Below, piece by piece: positions 1 to 8,612 of a stretch of DNA of 64,000 nt (position 1 is the first letter of the stretch; every line of letters begins with the position of its first letter). This stretch comes from Planctomycetota bacterium. GTDB lineage: Bacteria; Planctomycetota; Planctomycetia; Pirellulales; Pirellulaceae. The DNA lies in the NCBI GenBank assembly GCA_014238905.1, contig JABAAE010000004.1, positions 289,839-353,838 of the forward strand, read 5' to 3'. Position numbers and translations under genes: made by a program. Under the pieces are notes generated by a model. It was not told the origin of the DNA, ran no database searches, and was given only the letters and a program-made list of their open reading frames with translations.

Positions 1-1672
1 GACCACTGCTATCCTTACTAATACGCACCTTGGAGTCCTCTAGTACCTGTATGAGGCCCCGTGAAACTTCCTGAGCGGGTTGGTTCAACTCTCCCCGGAC
101 GAGCAAGCGTGCATTGACTGGACTATCGTTCGGCTGGACTCCCATACAATAAGTCGCAGGACGTCCATTGGCATCAACGGATTTAATCTTGCGATCTAAT
201 TGAGCAGCCTGGGCGCTAAGTTGACCGATTTTCGCAAAACTGATCCTGGGGTCGTTACCCTCAACTTTTTCACCATCGATGTAAAGTTGGCCTCGTGCAG
301 CGAGTCGCCGATTACGTAATAACGTTTCATATCCCGTCCGGGCGGTTTGCAACTCGCTCTTCAGCTTGGCAATCTCCGTGACCGTCAGCGAGCGAGTGCC
401 CGGGTCCGGGTCATCAACTGGAAGCTCGATCAACGCCGAGGGACGCCGATTACGAGAAAGCGAAGCCGTACCGAAATAGGTATTGGTACTAAGAAAAATC
501 CCGGCCATCGCGTAATAATCTGACTGTGGAATCGGGTCAAATTTGTGGTCATGGCATCTCGCACAGGCTACTGACATCCCCAAAATAACCCGAGTTGACG
601 TGTCAATCTGCTCATCAACCACGTCCGCTAAAAACTGACGTGGATTTTGCTCGATCAGGGTTTTTGGGCCAATGGCCAGAAACCCCGTTGCAACCAGATT
701 CTCCGCCCACTTGTCGTCCGATTTGACGGTTAACAAATCACCGGCAATTTGTTCACGTATAAAGTCATCATAGGGCTTGTCCTGATTGAATGAATCGATG
801 ACGTAATCTCGGTATCGCCACGCATGAGGAAATATTGCGTTGAGCTCTTTTCCTGTCGATTCAGCATACCTGGCAACATCCAGCCAATGTCTTCCCCAAC
901 GTTCGCCAAATTTTTCACTGGCGAGCAATCGCTGCGTGACATATTCGATCGCTTTTTCCGGACCTTGATTCCATTCATTCCTGAACCAGTCCAATTGCTC
1001 AGGTGTTGGGGGCAAACCGATCAAGTCAAAACAGAGCCTGCGAAGGAATGTCTCGGCATCAGCATCGCCTGAAGGAGTCAAGCCATTCTCAATCAACTTC
1101 GCATATATAAATCGATCAATGGTGCTCGCCGACCAACTGTCGTTGCCCGTGTCAGGAGGGTTTGAGCTCTTGGGAGACTGGAAAGACCAAAAAGACTCCT
1201 TTGCAGCGGCAATATCCGCTGAGGTGATTTCCGTCTTGATCGAACCAATTTTGGCTACCCTAGGATCTGGCGCTCCCATCTCAATCCAGGTTCGGATATC
1301 CGCAATTTCATTTTTCGCCAGAGGCTTACCGGGAGGCATTTCCCATTCGTCGAAATTGATGGCGCTCCAAATCGTGCCTTCATCGAGAGCACCTGGAACC
1401 ACTCCTTCGCCAGAATCGCCTCCGGCGCGTATCGCTTCCCGGGTGTCCAGCATCAACCCACCTCGGGCCTTGCCTGTTTGTTGCGAATGACAGCCGTAGC
1501 AGTTTTTCACCAAGACAGGCCGTATCTTCACCTCGAAGAATTCCTCCTGTTCGGCAGACAACTTCTCATTTTCAGAAGGTGCCTGCAGAGCGAATCCATG
1601 CGAGGCAGGCGTCAAAACCAACAGGCCCAGCATAACTGCAAGGGCGGAGCGATTGATGGGGATATCATACAT
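1..1672 (-). CDS. Planctomycete cytochrome C / DUF1549 protein, 3'-truncated by window edge
   Basis: The reading frame is open from an ATG at 1672 to the left edge (557 codons), so the C-terminus, where DUF1553 is expected, lies outside. A Shine-Dalgarno CAGGAGAG sits about 8 nt before the ATG. The N-terminus is a signal peptide (about residues 1-28), then a haem-type C58-Y-G-C61-H62 motif followed by the GGL-LDTR-GGD and MPP signatures of the planctomycete cytochrome C domain. DUF1549 follows from about residue 180, with LIGLPPTPEQ, GERWGRHWLDVARYAES and ARCHDHKFDPI. Family members are large exported proteins, usually paired with DUF1501 proteins, and are thought to belong to extracellular degradation machinery; their chemistry is not established. 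The EF-hand gene ends 96 bp upstream on the same strand, so the two may be co-transcribed. Confidence 0.9.
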   Translation of the reverse strand, partial: MYDIPINRSALAVMLGLLVLTPASHGFALQAPSENEKLSAEQEEFFEVKIRPVLVKNCYGCHSQQTGKARGGLMLDTREAIRAGGDSGEGVVPGALDEGTIWSAINFDEWEMPPGKPLAKNEIADIRTWIEMGAPDPRVAKIGSIKTEITSADIAAAKESFWSFQSPKSSNPPDTGNDSWSASTIDRFIYAKLIENGLTPSGDADAETFLRRLCFDLIGLPPTPEQLDWFRNEWNQGPEKAIEYVTQRLLASEKFGERWGRHWLDVARYAESTGKELNAIFPHAWRYRDYVIDSFNQDKPYDDFIREQIAGDLLTVKSDDKWAENLVATGFLAIGPKTLIEQNPRQFLADVVDEQIDTSTRVILGMSVACARCHDHKFDPIPQSDYYAMAGIFLSTNTYFGTASLSRNRRPSALIELPVDDPDPGTRSLTVTEIAKLKSELQTARTGYETLLRNRRLAARGQLYIDGEKVEGNDPRISFAKIGQLSAQAAQLDRKIKSVDANGRPATYCMGVQPNDSPVNARLLVRGELNQPAQEVSRGLIQVLEDSKVRISKDSSG

Positions 1673-1768
1673 GTGACTCACTCTCCTGACGAAAACCGGG
1701 CGATTCTTTTTCTAAGAATCCGCTAACCGGGACCTCTTTAAGTTGCTTTCCATTTTGTGCGGCCAACA

Positions 1769-2353
1769 TCAGTCTTCCATGCCGGGACGTTTCGGTTTAA
1801 TGGGATCGGTATTACCACGATCAAAACGGTCACTAGATCCTTTCCCGTCCTGTTCGCCACGCTTTCGCATTCCCTGACGCATTCGATTTTGCAATTCTTC
1901 TAGCCGCTTGATGACAGCAGCCTGTTCATCTTGGTCAAGATTCCCATCTTTGTTTTTGTCCATTTCCTTAAATAATCTTGCGAGATCCAATCTCGCTGTC
2001 CCGCCACGGGGCGAATCCGACGGGGCACCAAATCCTTTTGAATTGGGACGAGACTGCCCAGTCCGGTTGGCCATGACCTTGGCAATCTCATCACCATCGA
2101 CAAACCCATCGCCATTCTGATCTAGCTGTGCGAATCGATCTTTCATCCGCTCGGGCGCCTCGGCCTGACTGATTTTTCCGTCTTTGTCCTTGTCGAGAGC
2201 CTTGAGCATGCCGCCTGGATTACGGCCCGATTGACCCCGGCGAGCGCCGGGCTGATCTGATTTTCGATCAGTTTGTGCTGACACGAGGACCGGAATAGCA
2301 AAAACCGCTAATAAACCCAGTGCTGGGGCGTACGTTTTGATGGTAAATTTCAT
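1769..2353 (-). CDS. Secreted EF-hand protein
   Basis: This 194-residue protein has an N-terminal signal peptide (about residues 1-26, ending VLVSAQ). It carries three canonical 12-residue EF-hand loops at residues 54-65, 78-89 and 132-143. Each starts with Asp, has DG at the middle and ends with Glu, so calcium binding is likely. The spacers are rich in Gly, Arg, Ser and Pro, and the tail is basic then acidic (ends KPKRPGMED). The first two loops form a normal pair; the third stands alone after a flexible linker of about 40 residues. Such small exported calmodulin-like proteins are common in planctomycetes and their partners are unknown. It lies just upstream of the cytochrome-C/DUF1549 gene on the same strand, which suggests co-expression. 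Confidence 0.85.
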   Translation of the reverse strand: MKFTIKTYAPALGLLAVFAIPVLVSAQTDRKSDQPGARRGQSGRNPGGMLKALDKDKDGKISQAEAPERMKDRFAQLDQNGDGFVDGDEIAKVMANRTGQSRPNSKGFGAPSDSPRGGTARLDLARLFKEMDKNKDGNLDQDEQAAVIKRLEELQNRMRQGMRKRGEQDGKGSSDRFDRGNTDPIKPKRPGMED

Positions 2354-2675
2354 GTGAAACCCTTACTTTATTAACTCGAATGTTGATTGGCTAAGTAGTT
2401 AAACGTCTTGAACTGGGCCCGGAGACCGCAAATTTGCCATTATTTTAGAGAATCTTACCTAAGATTGGCCCCGTTTTCCGGTTCGCATTGGAAAACATCG
2501 CTTTAGCAGTCAGTACAAATATACGGTCCAGTCAGCCAAACCAGCCTTCCATGGACCTCGTTCGACGCCTTCACCGCTTTCATTTGTCTGCAAAGGCGAT
2601 CAAAATAGTGCCTTAGACAAAAGCAATAAAAACATTTGGCACCCCTATTCTCCTCTAACCATTTCAAGGAACGGC
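2354..2675. other. Divergent intergenic region with small palindrome
   Basis: This 322-bp gap separates the minus-strand EF-hand gene from the plus-strand RidA gene, so it should hold both promoters. I see no convincing gene in it. A 7-bp perfect inverted repeat with a CC centre (AATCTTA-CC-TAAGATT) lies at 2451-2466; the tiny loop is more like a protein-binding site than a terminator. An AAGGAA ribosome-binding site precedes the RidA start. Confidence 0.4.
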
Positions 2676-3134
2676 ATGTCCGCTGAAGAAAAAGTTTCAG
2701 AGCTCGAACTCCCCCCAGCACCCAAACCGGCGGGAGTCTACAAACCTTGCCTGATTATTGACAATTTGTGCTATTTTTCAGGACACGGTCCCCTTCAAAA
2801 AGATGGAACATTGATCACCGGACGAGTCGGAGACGATGTTGACCAACAGTATGGTTATGATGCAGCACGGCAGACCGGTCTCGCCATTCTGGCCACTTTA
2901 AAAGATCATCTTGGTGACCTGGGAAAAATCAAACGTGTTGTCAAACTTTTGGGAATGGTCAACAGCGTAGCGGATTTTGAAAATCATCCCGCCGTCATTA
3001 ACGGTTGCAGCGAGCTATTTCGGGATATCTTTGGTGAAGACTGTGGGGTCGGTACCCGCAGCGCAGTCGGAATGGGATCGCTTCCCGGAAATATCACGGT
3101 CGAAATCGAGGGCGTTGTTGAGCTCGACAGTTAA
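2676..3134 (+). CDS. RidA/YjgF-family protein
   Basis: The 152-residue product matches the Rid (YjgF/YER057c/UK114) superfamily, subgroup with about 150 residues and an N-terminal extension (YjgF_like_1). Visible signatures are YFSGHGPLQKDG near residues 33-44, the central GLAILATLKDHLGDLGKIKRVVKLLGMV helix-strand region, and the C-terminal GVGTRSAVGMGSLPGN block, whose R128 corresponds to the substrate carboxylate-binding arginine of true RidA enamine/imine deaminases. RidA removes reactive 2-aminoacrylate made by PLP enzymes; members of this subgroup have no firmly assigned substrate. It is cytosolic, with no signal peptide, and stands alone. The family is clear; a specific deaminase function is inference. 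Confidence 0.88.
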   Translation: MSAEEKVSELELPPAPKPAGVYKPCLIIDNLCYFSGHGPLQKDGTLITGRVGDDVDQQYGYDAARQTGLAILATLKDHLGDLGKIKRVVKLLGMVNSVADFENHPAVINGCSELFRDIFGEDCGVGTRSAVGMGSLPGNITVEIEGVVELDS

Positions 3135-3285
3135 AAGTTGCAACGACCTCCCCGGCAGAACGACGCAGGCTCCGGCATATCCATTGAATGTGAACTTTCA
3201 AAACAGCCAATTGAAGCGGTTGGCGAAGAAGAAAATCGACCCCTGTCGATTTAGAAATGAACCGGTTCGTTCCAGAATTTGATCT

Positions 3286-4701
3286 TCAGGAATTGGCATG
3301 ACGGTTAAGAGATAATTTTGCTTGGATCTCTTTTTTTAGATTCGCGACGACTGACTTTTTGTCGGTGTTGGCAAGGATATCCCGGACAACCTGTTTTGGA
3401 CCTTCGGGTCCCCACGACGCGCCATGTTCAAAGTAGAACTTGGAAGCATGGCCTACGATATAGGAACTGTAGCCAGCTGCCGCACCTTGCACAGGAATCG
3501 TCAATGGCGTTGCGGCAGATAGAGTGAACAATTTGACAACCGGTCCGACTAATTCACCCAGGCCGACCCATCCAGCCGACTTCAATATTGCTTTGGCAAG
3601 TTCTTTGGCTTTGGCAAGCGACATATCCAGACCATAAACTTTCGCCAACATCATCACCATGGTCGCGTCCACGGCAACACCACCCAAAATGTCCACAAAT
3701 GGGACGGGGTTAGCGGCGACGGCGACCGCTTTTACCGTCGCGTACGCCATGATCAACTGTGTGGCACGCCGGTCCCGCAATTCCACCCTTAACGCTGCGA
3801 CACGATCCGATTTGTCCGCTGCATAAAGAGCCGCATTGAGAGCAATCAGGTCCAATCCTTCCCTCTCGAGAATGTCAATTATCTTCAATTTCAATTCTTC
3901 AATAATAGGATCCGGTTTCCGCCATTCACTTCGTGTCGAACCGTCTGACGACTCGATGATGCACTCGACCTCCCTTGGGTCGGCGGATGCCTTGACGATC
4001 TGATCCCTGGGCAAAAATTCACCGACTCTCTCATCCACGAGGACTTCAATCAAACGCTTCTGTTGGTCCGGACTGTAGAGGTCAATCTTGTTGAGGACCA
4101 GGATGATGGGTTTTTGAAGAGCAGCCAGATTTAGCAGCGACGAATACTCCGTTTCATTTAAATCGGAATCTGTTACGAACAGGATCAAGTCCGATTTCCG
4201 AGCGGCTTCGATGGCCATATCGCCACGCTCAGCCCCACCGACTTCGTTAATGCCCGGTGTATCAATCAGAACAATTTCCGAATCGTCCAACCCTGATATA
4301 CGATGTCCAATCCCCTCCCAATTGGTTCCCCAGATCTCTTTGGTCCAACCGCCTTGAACGTCTACCGCCGCCACCGCATCACCAATTAGCGCATTGATCA
4401 TTGCTGACTTACCGGTACTGATCTCGCCAAAGATAACAATATCGATCCGCCCTTTTGAAAGTTTTTGGTACATCTGAGCCAGATGTTTGACATCGTCCTT
4501 CAGAGACACCTTCTCCTTGTCGCTACAGCCACGCAGCTTTGCAAGGGTGGATTCAACACTCGCCATCGCCGCATTGTACTGCTGCAAGTCCGCTTCTGAT
4601 TCGGATTGGCCCGAGATATCACTTTCCTTTATAGAATTCGAATTCGACGCACCATTGGAACCGGTGGAATGGGAGCTTTCATAATCCTTGGAATCTGTCA
4701 C
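3286..4701 (-). CDS. DUF697 GTPase, soluble member of a tandem pair
   Basis: The 471-residue P-loop GTPase of the Era/dynamin-like type has G1 GEISTGKS at residues 92-99, G3 DTPG at 147-150 and G4 NKID at 204-207. The C-terminal part (about 316-430), with AANPVPFVDILGGVAVDATMV, matches DUF697 (YcjF-like), a hydrophobic domain that associates with membranes. The first 45 residues are Ser/Asn/Glu-rich and disordered. The start is GTG at 4701. It begins 24 bp after the stop of the larger paralogue (4726-6282), so the two are almost certainly one operon. Unlike its neighbour it has no N-terminal transmembrane segments. A role in membrane-linked GTP-dependent remodelling or stress signalling is inference; no substrate can be read from the sequence. 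Confidence 0.88.
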   Translation of the reverse strand: MTDSKDYESSHSTGSNGASNSNSIKESDISGQSESEADLQQYNAAMASVESTLAKLRGCSDKEKVSLKDDVKHLAQMYQKLSKGRIDIVIFGEISTGKSAMINALIGDAVAAVDVQGGWTKEIWGTNWEGIGHRISGLDDSEIVLIDTPGINEVGGAERGDMAIEAARKSDLILFVTDSDLNETEYSSLLNLAALQKPIILVLNKIDLYSPDQQKRLIEVLVDERVGEFLPRDQIVKASADPREVECIIESSDGSTRSEWRKPDPIIEELKLKIIDILEREGLDLIALNAALYAADKSDRVAALRVELRDRRATQLIMAYATVKAVAVAANPVPFVDILGGVAVDATMVMMLAKVYGLDMSLAKAKELAKAILKSAGWVGLGELVGPVVKLFTLSAATPLTIPVQGAAAGYSSYIVGHASKFYFEHGASWGPEGPKQVVRDILANTDKKSVVANLKKEIQAKLSLNRHANS

Positions 4702-4725
4702 GGCTTTTTCAATTTGGAGTCTGAT

Positions 4726-6282
4726 TCAGTCAACTTCCTTGAGGCACGTCCTGGCGTCCTTAACGATCCTTCGAATTTCATTGACACTTGTCACGGAATT
4801 CCATTTGTTCCTCGCCAACGCTGCCAAACCGCCCTCTGGCTGCTGCATTTCGTTTTTGAAATAGTCGATGAAAACCAGTCCAATCCAACGAGCAGTTATT
4901 GCTTGTGCGATTCCCTGAATGGCACCGCCCGTTACGGTTCCGATTCCTGGGACCGACTTCAACAACGAGCCGACAAATGCTGCCAGCAGCGGACCGGTAG
5001 TGTTGGTGCTAATTGTCGTCACCAACGTTTTGCCCATTTGACCAATCAGGTTGGTGACTGTCTCGAGGTCGATACTTTGCTGATAGACCTTGGCAAGATC
5101 CATCACCATTTTGGTATTGATGGCACATCCCGCGGCAAGATCAATCAACGGAAAAGGGCTCGCAGCAGCCACTCCGCCGGCGGTCCACATAAACTTGTCG
5201 ACAATGCGCATGGCAGTCTGATCCAGTGCCTTTTCAACGCGTTGCTTAGCCTGTTCGACGATCCCACGAGACTGCAGCAACAGATTTGCCAAAAGCAGAT
5301 CGCTTCCATCGCGCTTAACCACATGTAACATCCGTCTGGCCAATTCGTCGATATCCGGTTTGACTTTTATGGTCTCCTCTTTTACCGTTCCACCGGCTTC
5401 CATCCGCCGACGAATGCGATCAACCGGTTTGGCCTGAACTGTCACCACGTCATCACCAGTAATGAATTCCTGCGTCTGTTGTTTGATCTGTTCGACCAAT
5501 CGTTTTTTGTCTTCGGGCTTGAACCAGTCCGATTTATTGACACAGATGATGGCACGCTTTTCCATATCGGAGAATTTTTCCAACAACTGGAATTCGTGCT
5601 CACGGATCGGTCCATCGACTACCACCAGAACAATGTCAGCATCCCGCGCTGATTCGGCGGACAACGCTATGTTTTCCTCACCATCAATTTCACCCAGGCC
5701 AGGCGTATCGACCAAGATGACCTGATCCTGGCCCGGCCACGGAATTTCATTGCGACTGACCGTTGTACCTCCCTTGGGGTCGGTTCTGAAAACTTCCCGA
5801 CCAGCCAAAAGATTCAAAACGGATGACTTGCCGGATGAGATCGAACCAAACGCAACGATTTCGAGAGTCTGCTCCCGTTTTTTTTCTTCAAGGTCCCGGA
5901 CCAGCGGCTCAATGGTTTCGTTAAGCTCCCGGGCAGCTTCCGTTTCTTCACCCATCTTGCGAATGGAATCGATATTCTCGTTCAGTTCGATCTGCTTTTG
6001 CTGGCTTGATAACTCGCTGGGATTCTTGTTGCGATCTTCACGTTGTTTTTTCTTTGCAGCGGTGTTTTTCCACAATCGATACCCAACCGTCGCGAGCGCC
6101 CACAGAATAAGGCCCCCACCCAAAATCGCCGTCCCCACAAAAATACGAGTTGCGACCGGTCCTGTCTCAACCGCCATCTTATATTGGTAGAGAATTTTTG
6201 GAGGCAACCAAAGCAATACCCCGCCCGCGGCAGCGGCCACGATTAAATACAAGATTCCGGAAAAAGGATGAGTGCTTTTCAT
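4726..6282 (-). CDS. DUF697 GTPase, membrane-anchored member of a tandem pair
   Basis: The 518-residue GTPase starts with two probable transmembrane helices (about residues 8-28 and 45-70), then a charged, coiled-coil-like linker (75-140). The G domain has G1 GSISSGKS at 146-153, a threonine-rich switch I region (GGTTVSRN, 171-178), G3 DTPG at 192-195 and G4 NKSD at 249-252. A C-terminal DUF697-like domain (about 355-475) repeats the pattern of the neighbour: AAASPFPLIDLAAGCAINTKMVMDLAKVY aligns with its ANPVPFVDILGG region. It is first in the two-gene operon. Paired large GTPases that recruit each other to membranes are known among bacterial dynamin-like proteins; whether this pair acts so is inference. 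The start ATG lacks a strong Shine-Dalgarno sequence. Confidence 0.88.
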   Translation of the reverse strand: MKSTHPFSGILYLIVAAAAGGVLLWLPPKILYQYKMAVETGPVATRIFVGTAILGGGLILWALATVGYRLWKNTAAKKKQREDRNKNPSELSSQQKQIELNENIDSIRKMGEETEAARELNETIEPLVRDLEEKKREQTLEIVAFGSISSGKSSVLNLLAGREVFRTDPKGGTTVSRNEIPWPGQDQVILVDTPGLGEIDGEENIALSAESARDADIVLVVVDGPIREHEFQLLEKFSDMEKRAIICVNKSDWFKPEDKKRLVEQIKQQTQEFITGDDVVTVQAKPVDRIRRRMEAGGTVKEETIKVKPDIDELARRMLHVVKRDGSDLLLANLLLQSRGIVEQAKQRVEKALDQTAMRIVDKFMWTAGGVAAASPFPLIDLAAGCAINTKMVMDLAKVYQQSIDLETVTNLIGQMGKTLVTTISTNTTGPLLAAFVGSLLKSVPGIGTVTGGAIQGIAQAITARWIGLVFIDYFKNEMQQPEGGLAALARNKWNSVTSVNEIRRIVKDARTCLKEVD

Positions 6283-6773
6283 TCAGTCCGTAGAATGGAA
6301 CCATTGGGGTGGATTGGGATGATCCGGACAGCCTTGACCAAATCGTCAACTTGGGTATGAATTCGCGGTCTCGGATGACCTGCTGAGGTAAGAGACAAAA
6401 CCTCAACTCACCATCTTAACACACAGCTATTTTTTCACTTTAGCCGTTCCTGGAAAAACAGGCATCCCGAATTCTCCCCAAACGTCTGCGATGTTGCATT
6501 TGGTTGAGGGATACCGGCGATTCCGGTTATAACGGCGGAAAGAACCCGGAAAAATGCAGCATAGCTTAAGAGATTTCGATATCCTGCCAACAACCAGTCC
6601 CCCTATGGGATAAGAAAAAATGGTATTTCGCTGTTCAGGACCCTATTAGCTCCTAGCGGAATAATTCCGTGGCCAAATATAATGAAGGGAACTAGGGGCT
6701 ACCACGAACAGTCTGTTTTCTGGTTGCCCTTAATATTCATAATCTCGTCCACCTCCATTTAAAGATAAACAAG
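6283..6773. other. Long divergent intergenic region
   Basis: This 491-bp region lies between the minus-strand GTPase operon and the plus-strand permease operon. No ORF here looks coding. Its main content is an extended imperfect inverted repeat at 6631-6711, listed separately. Promoters for both operons must lie here, but I see no unambiguous -35/-10 pair. Confidence 0.5.
6631..6711. repeat. Extended inverted repeat / candidate structured element
   Basis: The outer arms are CTGTTC (6631-6636) and GAACAG (6706-6711). Inside them TAGCTCCTAG (6647-6656) pairs with CTAGGGGCTA (6692-6701), a 10-bp stem with one G-U pair. The apex holds a perfect small hairpin, CGGAAT-A-ATTCCG (6657-6669). The nested layout is more than chance would usually give. 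It ends 62 nt before the permease start and could be a leader RNA structure, an operator or a small degenerate repeat element. Confidence 0.45.
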
Positions 6774-8612
6774 TTGTTCGTCGGACCTGTATTCACCCGT
6801 GAAGCCGTCATTACCCCTCGTCGACCGAGGCTTTACGTCTTTCGAACCCTTTATGCATTACTGCTGTTCATCTTGATGTGCACTGCATGGTTCGTGGTCA
6901 ATGGCACTCAACTGATTAACAACGTGGGTGACTTGGCCAGGTTTGGAACCATCCTGTTCCAAATCCTCTGCCCCCTGCAATTGGCCTTGATCGTATTTTT
7001 GTCCGCAGTTCAATCGGCCAGCGCAGTTTCTCAGGAAAAAGACAAGAATACGCTGATCCTGCTTTTGTTAACACGAATCACCAACAGCGAACTGGTGCTG
7101 GGAAAGTTATTTTCCAGTCTGTTGAGTATTGGTGTCATGCTGGCTACGGCCGTACCGATTTTTATGTTGATTGTGCTTTTTGGAGGAACGTCTTTTCAAC
7201 AGGTACTGTGGGTGATGATCGTTACCTCCTTGAGTGCGGTTGCCTCTGGTAGCCTGGGGGCGATGCTCGGTTTCTGGCGGGAAAAGACTTTTCAAACGCT
7301 TTCCATTACCGCGTTGGTGATCGTTTTCTGGGTTGGTGTTTTTGAGGCCGTCGCGTCCATGGAATTCACTCTTTTGGGATTGTCTTCTGCTCAGATCGCC
7401 CAGACTTTCAGCCCGATACGGGCGATCTTTGCGGCAGCTGATCCAGCGATCAACCTAACTTGGTTCAGCAGTGTTCTGCCGTTCTGTTTCTCAACGGCCG
7501 CCATCGCTGTGCTGCTTAATTTCATCGCTATCATGCGAGTTCGTATATGGAATCCAAGTCGTGATGTACGACCGGGACAGCAGGAAGACCAGGAAAAAGA
7601 CTCTATTTGGGGCGTTAATCCTGACCTGGAAAATACTGGCTCCAGCAAAGAAAACATCGCAGAAACCGCGCGCTCCGGGCATGTCGATGCAAGGGTAAAA
7701 CGTGCTTCCCAAAAAAGCCGTGTCGTTTGGGACAATCCTGTTCTCTGGCGCGAAATATGCACTTGGGCTTATGGGCGAAAAGTGCTCGTCGTTCAAGGTT
7801 CCTACTGGATTATTTTTATCGCTGTGGCCGCTGCCATTTATGGCATCTTCAATTCCGGAGTTTCTCAGGTTTCTGCATTGGGAGAGTTAATCCCGGTTTT
7901 CGCCCAACCCTTGGCCCCTTTTTTCCTGGTCAGTTTGGTGATCATCAATGCGTTAGCCGTCAGTTCAGTGACCAATGAAAGGGATGGAAGATCCCTTGAT
8001 TTATTGCTGGTGACGGATCTTTCACCCCGCGAGTTTCTGTTTGGAAAAATCGGTGGTGTTTTTTATGTTGCCAAAGAAATGGTAATCCTGCCTCTGGTAC
8101 TATGCGGCGCACTTTGGATTTTTGGTGCCATTTCGTTGGAAAACCTCATTTTCCTTTCAACCGGACTCCTTGTTCTGGATGTATTTGTAACCATGCTCGG
8201 GATCCACTGCGGCATGCTCTATTACAACTCAAGACAAGCTATTGCAGTCAGCCTGGGAACTGTCTTTTTCCTGTTTCTGGGAATCATGACATGCATGTTG
8301 ATCATGATCTCATTCAGTACCACCTCGTTTGAGAGTATGCTGGCCCCGTTTCTGGCATTTATTGTCTTCGGTGGAATCGGGTTGTTTATTGGCCTGGGTT
8401 CGAGAAATCCCTCGTCGGCCATCGCCTTGGCAAGTGGTGCGTTGCCAATCTCGATGTTCTATGCGATCACCAGTTTTTTGATCGGCCAGGTAACGCCGGT
8501 TTATATCATCCTCGTGATGGTTTACGGCTTTACCACATCAGCGATGATGATCCCGGCAATCAGCGAATTCAACATTTCCATGGGTCGCCAAAAGTCATTC
8601 GACGATGAGTAG
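6774..8612 (+). CDS. ABC-2 type permease with two fused modules
   Basis: The 612-residue integral membrane protein starts with TTG at 6774; the N-terminus MFVGPVFTREAVITPRRPR is the usual start of this planctomycete permease family, so the TTG is credible. It has about twelve hydrophobic segments in two halves joined by a charged cytoplasmic linker (about 258-320). Each half carries the same ABC-2 signature: residues 88-111 (EKDKNTL-LLLL-E-GK) and 402-425 (ERDGRSLDLLL-E-GK). One chain therefore supplies both halves of the export pore. No ATP-binding subunit is encoded in the window, so it must use one from elsewhere. The substrate is unknown. The last 8 bp overlap the next gene, indicating translational coupling with the CNNM proteins. 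Confidence 0.9.
   Translation: MFVGPVFTREAVITPRRPRLYVFRTLYALLLFILMCTAWFVVNGTQLINNVGDLARFGTILFQILCPLQLALIVFLSAVQSASAVSQEKDKNTLILLLLTRITNSELVLGKLFSSLLSIGVMLATAVPIFMLIVLFGGTSFQQVLWVMIVTSLSAVASGSLGAMLGFWREKTFQTLSITALVIVFWVGVFEAVASMEFTLLGLSSAQIAQTFSPIRAIFAAADPAINLTWFSSVLPFCFSTAAIAVLLNFIAIMRVRIWNPSRDVRPGQQEDQEKDSIWGVNPDLENTGSSKENIAETARSGHVDARVKRASQKSRVVWDNPVLWREICTWAYGRKVLVVQGSYWIIFIAVAAAIYGIFNSGVSQVSALGELIPVFAQPLAPFFLVSLVIINALAVSSVTNERDGRSLDLLLVTDLSPREFLFGKIGGVFYVAKEMVILPLVLCGALWIFGAISLENLIFLSTGLLVLDVFVTMLGIHCGMLYYNSRQAIAVSLGTVFFLFLGIMTCMLIMISFSTTSFESMLAPFLAFIVFGGIGLFIGLGSRNPSSAIALASGALPISMFYAITSFLIGQVTPVYIILVMVYGFTTSAMMIPAISEFNISMGRQKSFDDE

Noticed and set aside
2503-2721. 72-codon minus-strand ORF over the RidA 5' end
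   Set aside because: It is Cys-rich and overlaps the clear RidA gene, so it is a shadow frame.
4606-5328. 240-codon plus-strand ORF
   Set aside because: It lies opposite the two GTPases, which have complete motifs; it is an antisense shadow.
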